Shown piece after piece: positions 1 through 4,800 of a DNA stretch of 5,880 bases. The DNA is from an uncultured Methylococcaceae bacterium (GTDB taxonomy: Bacteria > Pseudomonadota > Gammaproteobacteria > Methylococcales > Methylococcaceae). The notes under the pieces were generated by a model, which was not told the DNA's origin, made no database searches, and was given only the letters and a program-made list of their open reading frames with translations. The stretch is from assembly GCA_903910005.1 (NCBI GenBank), contig CAIVXW010000192.1, positions 1 to 5,880 of the forward strand. Reading direction: 5' to 3'. Position 1 is the stretch's first letter; each line of letters starts with the position of its first letter. The position numbers and the translations under genes were made by a program.

Positions 1-111
1 GCGAACTCCCCCTTCCCCGACAGCGAAAAAAGTCAGCCGTCCGCAATCCGCTGGGTTTGACGGCTGTCCCGTCTTAGGTTGGTGGCCCTTGCCCGGGGCC
101 GGGCCCAACAT
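1..111 (-). CDS. Possible small reading frame starting at the integron core site, running off the left edge (37 codons visible)
   Basis: A minus-strand ATG at 111-109 opens a frame without stops to base 1. The product begins MLGPAPGKGHQPK and is rich in Gly and Pro; I recognise no domain. An AGGG (123-120) sits 8 nt before the ATG, which is good ribosome-binding spacing, and a promoter facing this way lies at 178-150. The G of the ATG is also the first G of the candidate integron core site GTTGGGC. The frame passes through a hairpin with a T-tract (66-26), which argues against a normal gene. It may be the start of a first cassette, an attI leader peptide, or chance, since 37 open codons in GC-rich DNA prove little. 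Confidence 0.22.
   Translation of the reverse strand, partial: MLGPAPGKGHQPKTGQPSNPADCGRLTFFAVGEGGVR
26..66 (-). terminator. Hairpin plus T-tract read leftwards, candidate rho-independent terminator
   Basis: The arms CAGCCGTC (34-41) and GACGGCTG (59-66) are perfect 8-bp inverted repeats with a 17-nt loop. Read on the minus strand, the second arm is followed by AC and then six T (31-26). The stem is GC-rich, but the loop is longer than usual for an intrinsic terminator. It would lie about 75-115 nt into a transcript from the leftward promoter at 178-150. It could end a cassette-less transcript, or be the end of a very short insert. It does not have the paired R''/R' core sites needed for an attC site. 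Confidence 0.42.
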
Positions 112-137
112 GATGTCGGCCCTGGAAATGAGGCCGA

Positions 138-171
138 ATCCGATAATGGAGTGTATCGGATAATTTTTTTT
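138..171 (+). terminator. Inverted repeat followed by eight T: terminator or operator in the attI region
   Basis: The arms ATCCGATA (138-145) and TATCGGAT (154-161) pair perfectly over 8 bp with an 8-nt loop, followed on the plus strand by AA and eight T (164-171). This has the form of a rho-independent terminator for rightward transcripts and would shield intI from read-through coming out of the cassette side. The same dyad covers the -10 box and probable start point of the leftward promoter, so it could instead be a repressor site. The stem is half A/T and would be of only moderate strength. Confidence 0.45.
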
Positions 172-178
172 GCGTCAA
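150..178 (-). promoter_or_regulatory. Candidate cassette promoter (Pc-like), facing away from intI
   Basis: On the minus strand, TTGACG (178-173, five of six consensus bases) and TACACT (155-150, four of six) are separated by exactly 17 bp. The spacer contains an A-tract. Transcription would start near 143 and run leftwards through the candidate core site. Integrons commonly carry a cassette promoter in attI or in the 5' part of intI, so the location fits. It has not been shown that this promoter is active. Confidence 0.5.
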
Positions 179-185
179 CATTGAC
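174..185. repeat. Palindrome GTCAA-CA-TTGAC joining the two divergent -35 boxes
   Basis: GTCAA (174-178) and TTGAC (181-185) are perfect inverted repeats separated by two bases. They form the cores of the two opposing -35 elements, leftward TTGACG (178-173) and rightward TTGACA (181-186). Two polymerases could not bind here together. The palindrome may arise simply from two back-to-back -35 boxes, or may be a binding site for a dimeric regulator. No LexA-like CTGT-N8-ACAG site was seen. Confidence 0.5.
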
Positions 186-209
186 ATCTAATCAATGAGC
201 CTGGATACT
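181..209 (+). promoter_or_regulatory. Candidate promoter of the integrase gene
   Basis: A perfect -35 box TTGACA (181-186), a 17-bp spacer and GATACT (204-209, four of six consensus bases) precede intI. The start point would be near 216, giving a leader of about 25 nt with an AAGG (226-229) 11 nt before the ATG, slightly far for a ribosome-binding site. In many integrons the intI promoter is repressed by LexA, but I see no LexA box of the enterobacterial type here. Confidence 0.55.
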
Positions 210-240
210 GTTCGGCTGAGTTTCCAAGGTCTTTACGCCC

Positions 241-1254
241 ATGCCTCACACAAACACGCCACTGTCCGAGAGTCCGCCCCCCTTCACCGCGACCCCTCCA
301 CCCCGCCTGCTGGAACAGGTGCGGGACGCCATTCGGCTGCGTCATTACAGTCTTCGCACCGAACAGGCGTATCTGGACTGGATCAAACGCTTCATCCTCT
401 TCCACCATGAGCGACACCCGAAAGATATGGGCGCGGCGGAGGTGGAACAGTTCCTGAGCCATCTCGCGGTGGAGGGCAAGGTCGCGGCGTCCACTCAAAA
501 CCAGGCATTAAGTGCCTTGCTGTTCCTGTATAAACAAGTGCTGGACATCGACCTGCCGTGGATGAACGACATCACCCGTGCGAAAAAGCCGCAACGCCTG
601 CCGGTGGTGTTGACGGTGGAAGAGGTGCGGCGGGTATTGGCCCGAATGGACGGCCAACACGGTCTGATGGCGGAACTGCTCTACGGGGCCGGCTTGCGGC
701 TGCTGGAATGCGCCCGCTTGCGGGTGAAGGACGTGGATTTCGGCTATCGGCAAATCACCGTGCGCGACGGCAAAGGCGAAGAGGATCGGATGACGATGTT
801 GCCGCAAACGGTGATCGAGCCCTTGCGCATGCACCTGGAGAAAGTCCGGCTGATCCACGAACATGACGTGGAAGAGGGTTTTGGCGAGGTTTACCTGCCT
901 TATACGTTGGCGCGAAAGTATCCGAACGCGGCGCGGGAATGGGGCTGGCAATATGTGTTTCCGGCGCGAGACCGCTCGGTCGACCTTCGTTCCGGCATGA
1001 CACGACGACATCATGTCGATGAGCAGTCCCTGCAACGGGCCATGAAAAAGGCCGTGCGCGCGGCGGGACTGACCAAACCGGCCAGTTGCCACACCTTGCG
1101 CCATTCATTCGCCACCCATTTACTCCAGTCCGGCTCCGATATCCGCACCGTTCAGGAGTTGCTGGGTCATAAGGATGTCAGTACCACCATGATCTATACC
1201 CATGTCCTCAATCGCGGCGGCCAGGGGGTGGTGAGCCCGTTGGACCGGATGTGA
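241..1254 (+). CDS. intI: Integron integrase (tyrosine recombinase, IntI family)
   Basis: This 337-residue protein is a site-specific recombinase that inserts and removes gene cassettes by joining attC hairpins to attI. The N-terminal SAM-like DNA-binding domain (about 21-110) includes the family-typical HYSLRTEQAY stretch (35-44). The catalytic domain has R153, K178, H284-xx-R287, H310 and the nucleophile Y319, all present. As I recall the class 1 IntI1 residues (R146, K171, H277, R280, H303, Y312), the offset is a constant +7, so the catalytic domain aligns without gaps. The segment ARKYPNAAREWGWQYVF (224-240) is the extra IntI helix region that separates integron integrases from XerC/XerD. 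The end SPLD is also typical. The start at 241 lies about 20 residues before the conserved PRLLEQVR and has a weak AAGG upstream. The gene looks intact. It faces away from the candidate attI, the usual layout, and is followed by metabolic genes, as for a chromosomal integron. Confidence 0.96.
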   Translation: MPHTNTPLSESPPPFTATPPPRLLEQVRDAIRLRHYSLRTEQAYLDWIKRFILFHHERHPKDMGAAEVEQFLSHLAVEGKVAASTQNQALSALLFLYKQVLDIDLPWMNDITRAKKPQRLPVVLTVEEVRRVLARMDGQHGLMAELLYGAGLRLLECARLRVKDVDFGYRQITVRDGKGEEDRMTMLPQTVIEPLRMHLEKVRLIHEHDVEEGFGEVYLPYTLARKYPNAAREWGWQYVFPARDRSVDLRSGMTRRHHVDEQSLQRAMKKAVRAAGLTKPASCHTLRHSFATHLLQSGSDIRTVQELLGHKDVSTTMIYTHVLNRGGQGVVSPLDRM

Positions 1255-1304
1255 CCGGCTTTCCCGGTACTACCGCCCCCCCGAATCGCCACCCCCTCGA
1301 AAAG

Positions 1305-1310
1305 TATAAT
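1305..1310 (+). promoter_or_regulatory. Perfect -10 hexamer TATAAT between intI and tal, no clear -35
   Basis: TATAAT at 1305-1310 matches the sigma-70 -10 consensus exactly and stands out in a GC-rich spacer. No good -35 box lies 16-18 bp upstream (bases 1281-1288 do not resemble TTGACA), so activity would need an activator. It lies 172 bp before the tal start and would give a long leader. Confidence 0.25.
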
Positions 1311-1346
1311 ATGGCCCCCCAAACGCCTGATCCGATGGCCCAAAAT

Positions 1347-1364
1347 CGTCAGTAGCGTCAGTCG
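1347..1364 (+). repeat. Short tandem repeat CGTCAGTAG / CGTCAGTCG upstream of tal
   Basis: Two 9-bp copies (1347-1355 and 1356-1364) match at eight of nine bases and sit 17 bp before the candidate tal -35 box. Direct repeats in this position could bind a regulator. With two short copies, chance is a real alternative. Confidence 0.3.
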
Positions 1365-1380
1365 CAGAGGGTTGACCGGC

Positions 1381-1410
1381 TTGTGAAATCCGGCTCATTC
1401 CATGTATCCT
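1381..1410 (+). promoter_or_regulatory. Candidate promoter of the transaldolase gene
   Basis: TTGTGA (1381-1386, four of six -35 consensus bases), an 18-bp spacer and TATCCT (1405-1410, four of six) would start transcription near 1417, about 60 nt before the tal ATG. A TTGACC at 1372-1377 is a better -35 box but has no -10 at a suitable distance. The direct repeat CCGGCT (1376-1381 and 1390-1395) overlaps this promoter. Confidence 0.35.
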
Positions 1411-1476
1411 AATCCGCCCGTTTCAGAGCGGCAATCCGGACAATCCCATCAAACCAAAAGCAACGAGGTTCCCGAC

Positions 1477-2457
1477 ATGAATTTATTGGATCAACTGAGA
1501 GAGATGACTGTTGTGGTCGCCGATACCGGGGACATACAGGCGATAGAAACCTACAAACCCCGTGATGCGACCACCAATCCATCCCTCATCACTGCCGCCG
1601 CGCAAATGCCGCAGTACCAGGGCATCGTCGATGAAACCCTGAAAACCGCCCGGGCCGATTGCGGGGCCGATGCGCCCGCCTCACAGGTTGCTTCACTGGC
1701 GTTTGAACGCCTGGCCGTAGCGTTTGGCCTGAAAATCCTGCAAATCATTCCGGGCCGCGTCTCCACCGAAGTGGATGCCCGTTTGTCGTATGACATCGAG
1801 GGCACCATCGCCAAGGGCCGTGACATCATCAAGCAGTACGAAGCCGCCGGCATTGATCGCAAGCGCATCCTCATCAAGGTTGCCGCGACCTGGGAAGGCA
1901 TACAGGCCGCCGCCGTGCTGGAGAAGGAAGGCATCCACTGTAACCTGACCCTGCTGTTCGGTCTGCACCAGGCCATTGCCTGCGCCGAAAACGGCATCAC
2001 CCTGATTTCTCCCTTCGTAGGCCGTATCCTCGACTGGTACAAGAAAGACACCGGTCGTGATTCCTATGCACCGGTCGAAGATCCGGGCGTGCTGTCAGTG
2101 ACCCAGATTTACAACTACTACAAAAAGTTTGGCTACCAGACCGAAGTCATGGGAGCCAGCTTCCGCAACATCGGTGAAATCACCGAACTGGCCGGTTCCG
2201 ATCTGCTGACCATCGCCCCGTCACTGCTGGGTGAGTTGCAGGCCACCGAAGGTGAATTGCCGCGCAAACTGGATGCCGCCAGGGCAGCCACTGCCGACAT
2301 TGAAAAGCTGACCATGGACAAGGCTACTTTCGACCGTATGCACGAGGAAAACCGTATGGCCAACGAGAAGCTGAAGGAAGGTATTGACGGCTTCACCAAG
2401 GCTCTGGAAACCCTGGAAGAACTGCTGAAAAGCCGTCTGGCTGCCCTTGAGGCCTGA
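1477..2457 (+). CDS. tal: Transaldolase (TalB-type)
   Basis: This 326-residue cytosolic enzyme moves a dihydroxyacetone unit from sedoheptulose 7-phosphate to glyceraldehyde 3-phosphate, giving erythrose 4-phosphate and fructose 6-phosphate, in the non-oxidative pentose phosphate pathway. It is a TIM barrel with length close to E. coli TalB (317). The Schiff-base lysine is K134 in RILIKVAATWEGI. Other active-site residues are in place: D16 in VVADTGD, N34 in DATTNPSL, E98 in GRVSTEVDARLSYD, T158 in CNLTLLF, and S178 in LISPFVGRILDWYKK. The C-terminal tail is Leu/Glu/Lys-rich and probably helical. The start at 1477 is preferred to an in-frame ATG at 1402 because GAGG (1465-1468) lies 8 nt upstream and MNLLDQLREMTVVVADTGD aligns with the family N terminus. 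The gene appears to stand alone, with its own terminator. Base use resembles a well expressed native gene. Confidence 0.97.
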   Translation: MNLLDQLREMTVVVADTGDIQAIETYKPRDATTNPSLITAAAQMPQYQGIVDETLKTARADCGADAPASQVASLAFERLAVAFGLKILQIIPGRVSTEVDARLSYDIEGTIAKGRDIIKQYEAAGIDRKRILIKVAATWEGIQAAAVLEKEGIHCNLTLLFGLHQAIACAENGITLISPFVGRILDWYKKDTGRDSYAPVEDPGVLSVTQIYNYYKKFGYQTEVMGASFRNIGEITELAGSDLLTIAPSLLGELQATEGELPRKLDAARAATADIEKLTMDKATFDRMHEENRMANEKLKEGIDGFTKALETLEELLKSRLAALEA

Positions 2458-2499
2458 CAGGCCCGTGGCTGACTGAACGCCGCCGTAGTTCACGGCCAC

Positions 2500-2539
2500 A
2501 ACGGCTCCGCTTCCCGAGGGAAACGGGGCCGTTTTTTTT
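2500..2539 (+). terminator. Strong rho-independent terminator of tal
   Basis: A 10-bp stem, AACGGCTCCG (2500-2509) with CGGGGCCGTT (2524-2533), contains one G-T pair. After one C-A mismatch it continues with TTCCC (2511-2515) pairing GGGAA (2518-2522). The stem runs into eight T (2532-2539). It begins 43 bp after the tal stop. The T-tract ends 3 bp from the stop of the convergent ATPase gene; the reverse direction has the hairpin but no T-tract after it, so it should work mainly for tal. Confidence 0.92.
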
Positions 2540-2542
2540 GAT

Positions 2543-4327
2543 TCAATGCGGGGTTGCCACCCGCATCAGTTGACGCAGATCGGTATGTCCCTGCAACAGC
2601 TTGGCCGCGCCATCCTGCAGCAGGGTGTGCATCCCCTCACGCAGGGCCAGTTCGCGGATGGCGGTTACGCTGGCCCGGCCCGAAATCAGGGCCCTCATGG
2701 ACGGAGATCCCACCAGCAACTCATGAATGCCCATTCGCCCCCGGTAACCTGACCCGCCGCAGTGTGAACACCCCACCGCCTGGTATAACAGCGGTGTCGT
2801 TTGCTGCCCATTCATCAGCACGGGATGGGCCTCGCCCAGGATAGCCACCAGTTGGCCGACATCCGCAGGCTCTGCCGGGGCTGGCCGCTTGCAGCGGGGA
2901 CATAAAACCCTGACCAGCCGCTGGGCCAGAATGCCCAGCAGGGAGTCGGCACAGTGCAGCGGATCCAGGCCCAGATCCAGCAACCGGATCAGGGTTTCGG
3001 GGGCCGAGTTGGTGTGAAGGGTTGATAACACCAGATGACCGGTCAGGGAGGCCTGCAGGGCGGTATGGGCGGTTTCGCCATCACGCATTTCGCCAATCAG
3101 GATGACATCGGGGTCTGCCCTGAGAAAGGCCCGCAGGGCCGCACTGAAATCAAACCCGATGCGGGGATGAACCTGAACCTGCTGCAAACCCGGTTGGGTG
3201 ATTTCGACCGGATCCTCAGCCGTCCAGATTTTGCGCTCCGGGGTATTGAGATGTCCCAGCAGTGCGTGCAGGGTGGTGGTTTTACCGGAGCCGGTGGGTC
3301 CCACCACCAGAAACAGGCCGTGTGGACGGTTCATCAGTTCCCGCAAAATCCGCAGGTTGTCGGGACTGAGGCTGAGCTGATCAAGCGGAAGACCGCCCTC
3401 ATTGACCAAAAGCCGGAGTACCGCCGTCTCACCGTTTACCGTAGGCAGGGTGACCACCCGGATGTCAACCGGATGACGATCAACGGCCAGCCTGAACTTG
3501 CCGTCCTGCGGTTTGCGCCGCTCGGCAATGTCGAGGCGAGCCATGATCTTGATGCGGGACAGAACGGCGGGGACGTGACTGGCGGGAATTTTAAGGATGT
3601 CGCGGCACAGGCCATCAATACGGAACCGCACCTGGGCTGGCCACCGCTCCTGCCCGGGTTCTATATGGATATCGGAAGCCCCCATGCCGACGGCGTCGGT
3701 AATGAGTTGATTGACCAGTTGAATGATCGGGGCGGCATTTTCATCCAGTACCGGATCGGTAGCGGTGATGTCAGTGAAATGTTCAGCCGTCGCCCCGTCT
3801 TCCAGCCGGTCAACCAGGGCGCGGATATCCGGTGTCCCTCCCGGCTGGGCTCCTTCCAGAAATCGCAGTATTTCTGTCGGCAACGAGACCCGCAGTGTGA
3901 CCCGATCCAGCTTCAGAACCTGGCGAATCTCCCGCACCTGGCGGTCATTGGCGGGATCATCCAGCACCAGCACGATTTCGTCATCCAAACCCTGCAGGGG
4001 CACGCAACGCACATGGCGGAGGTAGGACAGCTTGACCATCGCCAGGCGGTCAGTGGCCAGTGACAATGCGGGATCATAGGGTTGATACGGAACCCGGTAA
4101 AACTGCGCCAATACCCGCCCTATCTGGGGGGCGGTAAGCCCCTGTTCGTCCATCAGCCACAGGATCGGATCAACGCCCTGGTCTGCCGCCCGCAGCAGGC
4201 AACGATGCAGTTGATCCTGCGTCAGCAAACCGTGCTGCACCAGCCCCTCATAAGGGCTCTGCCAGGTTTCGGTCGGGGGTGCTGACATGCCGCTGACGGC
4301 TATTCCAGCGACAGGATGAAGTTCCAT
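2543..4327 (-). CDS. PilB/GspE-type secretion ATPase (type IV pilus or type II secretion assembly)
   Basis: This hexameric ATPase family sits at the cytoplasmic face of the inner membrane and powers pilus or pseudopilus assembly. The 594-residue protein has an N-terminal MshEN/T2SSE_N domain (about 25-155), then the N2 domain with GASDIHIEP (216-224), FRIDG (235-239) and RRKPQDGKF (270-278). Next come Walker A GPTGSGKTTT (343-352, K349), the Asp box AEDPVE (370-375), Walker B DVILIGEMRD (407-416, E413) and the His box GHLVLSTLHTN (430-440). Two CxxC pairs (476/479, 520/523) form the zinc site typical of GspE/PilB and lacking in PilT. All key residues are present, so the enzyme should be active. 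The first start (4327) overlaps the EVE gene by 28 bp; an ATG at 4288, 11 nt after the EVE stop, would remove 13 unremarkable residues. Neither has a clear ribosome-binding site. No platform protein, prepilin peptidase or pilin gene is adjacent, so PilB, MshE and GspE roles cannot be separated. Confidence 0.93.
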   Translation of the reverse strand: MELHPVAGIAVSGMSAPPTETWQSPYEGLVQHGLLTQDQLHRCLLRAADQGVDPILWLMDEQGLTAPQIGRVLAQFYRVPYQPYDPALSLATDRLAMVKLSYLRHVRCVPLQGLDDEIVLVLDDPANDRQVREIRQVLKLDRVTLRVSLPTEILRFLEGAQPGGTPDIRALVDRLEDGATAEHFTDITATDPVLDENAAPIIQLVNQLITDAVGMGASDIHIEPGQERWPAQVRFRIDGLCRDILKIPASHVPAVLSRIKIMARLDIAERRKPQDGKFRLAVDRHPVDIRVVTLPTVNGETAVLRLLVNEGGLPLDQLSLSPDNLRILRELMNRPHGLFLVVGPTGSGKTTTLHALLGHLNTPERKIWTAEDPVEITQPGLQQVQVHPRIGFDFSAALRAFLRADPDVILIGEMRDGETAHTALQASLTGHLVLSTLHTNSAPETLIRLLDLGLDPLHCADSLLGILAQRLVRVLCPRCKRPAPAEPADVGQLVAILGEAHPVLMNGQQTTPLLYQAVGCSHCGGSGYRGRMGIHELLVGSPSMRALISGRASVTAIRELALREGMHTLLQDGAAKLLQGHTDLRQLMRVATPH

Positions 4328-4731
4328 TGCCCGGGAGTCACCGGCATGATGGAGAGCCGGTTGCCGCGTCGAACCAGCGGCATGTCTGCCAGTTCAGGCC
4401 AGGTTTTGAGTTCGGTCAGACTGATGGTTCGGGCCAGTTTTCTGACAAACTGCACATCGACCACCACCCAGCGCGGCTTTGCCGTCGCACTGGCCGGATC
4501 GGTGCTGTCAGGATACGCCTCGCGGGCGATGCAGGCCAGGCCCACAATACCCGGCAGGGCGCAGTTGGAGTGATAGAAAAACACCGAATCACCCACCCTC
4601 ATCTCATCCCGCATCATGTTGCGGGCCTGATAATTCCTGACCCCATCCCAGGCTTCGGTTTGGCCGGGACGGTTCATCAGGTCATCAATTCCGAACGCCT
4701 CGGGTTCGGATTTCATCAGCCAGTAGCGCAT
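4300..4731 (-). CDS. EVE-domain protein (thymocyte nuclear protein 1-like)
   Basis: This 143-residue protein is almost entirely an EVE domain, a PUA-like fold related to YTH and ASCH domains. The family is thought to bind modified bases in RNA or DNA, but the bacterial role is not settled. Recognisable blocks are YWLMKSEP (3-10), WDGVRNYQARN (28-38) with the following MRD, VGDSVFFYHSN (46-56), GIVGLACIAREAYPD, KPRWVVVDVQFV and the end MPLVRRGNRLSIMPVTPGQWNFIL. The aromatic residues of the presumed base pocket (W28, Y34, F52, Y53) are kept. The loop between REAYPD and KPRW looks shorter than in many homologues. The start at 4731 is chosen because family members begin at MxYWLMKSEP; an in-frame ATG at 4803 would add 24 unrelated residues and overlap the glycosyltransferase. 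A weak GAG lies about 7 nt upstream. It is downstream of the glycosyltransferase by 52 bp and may also have its own promoter. Confidence 0.93.
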   Translation of the reverse strand: MRYWLMKSEPEAFGIDDLMNRPGQTEAWDGVRNYQARNMMRDEMRVGDSVFFYHSNCALPGIVGLACIAREAYPDSTDPASATAKPRWVVVDVQFVRKLARTISLTELKTWPELADMPLVRRGNRLSIMPVTPGQWNFILSLE

Positions 4732-4770
4732 GTCAAATCTCAGGGATGCCGACGGATTGCCGTGATGTGC

Positions 4771-4800
4771 AGTATACGCCATTTCACGACCCGTGGTCAG
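4771..4800 (-). promoter_or_regulatory. Candidate internal promoter ahead of the EVE gene
   Basis: On the minus strand, CTGACC (4800-4795, four of six -35 bases), an 18-bp spacer and TATACT (4776-4771, five of six -10 bases) overlap the last codons of the glycosyltransferase. Transcription would start near 4764, giving a leader of about 33 nt before the EVE ATG at 4731. This would let the EVE and ATPase genes be expressed separately from the glycosyltransferase. Confidence 0.4.

Larger units (their letters stand above)
103..180 (-). other. attI: Candidate attI recombination site of the integron
   Basis: Integron attI sites lie just upstream of intI and carry a core site G^TTRRRY, oriented so that cassettes join on the side away from intI. 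On the minus strand, GTTGGGC at 109-103 fits this consensus, lies 131 bp from the intI start codon and has the right orientation. The true left limit and the secondary integrase-binding sites cannot be defined by eye. A seven-base degenerate match is weak evidence alone; position and orientation beside a complete intI are what support it. No attC site is visible to its left within the window, so cassettes are not shown here. Confidence 0.45.

Noticed and set aside
1..100. attC site left of the core site
   Set aside because: The inverted repeat 34-66 is not bracketed by RYYYAAC and GTTRRRY core sites, and the ACC AAC and GTT strings near 76-85 do not fit the consensus.
181..240. LexA (SOS) box controlling intI
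   Set aside because: No CTGT-N8-ACAG-like site is present around the intI promoter; LexA boxes of other lineages cannot be excluded by eye.
508..1104. Open frame of 198 codons antisense to the integrase
   Set aside because: It is complementary to conserved IntI motifs, its product has no known features, and it lacks a convincing start signal.
1254..1268. Terminator after intI
   Set aside because: ACCGG-CTTTC-CCGGT forms only a 5-bp stem and no T-tract follows, so it is too weak to call.
1402..1476. Upstream in-frame ATG that would lengthen transaldolase by 25 residues
   Set aside because: The added residues do not resemble the family, no ribosome-binding site precedes 1402, and it falls on the candidate -10 box; the ATG at 1477 has GAGG at 8 nt.
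3035..4063. Long open frame of 342 codons on the plus strand
   Set aside because: It lies wholly antisense to the ATPase gene, whose motifs are unmistakable. The translation has no recognisable domain; long antisense frames are expected in GC-rich coding DNA.
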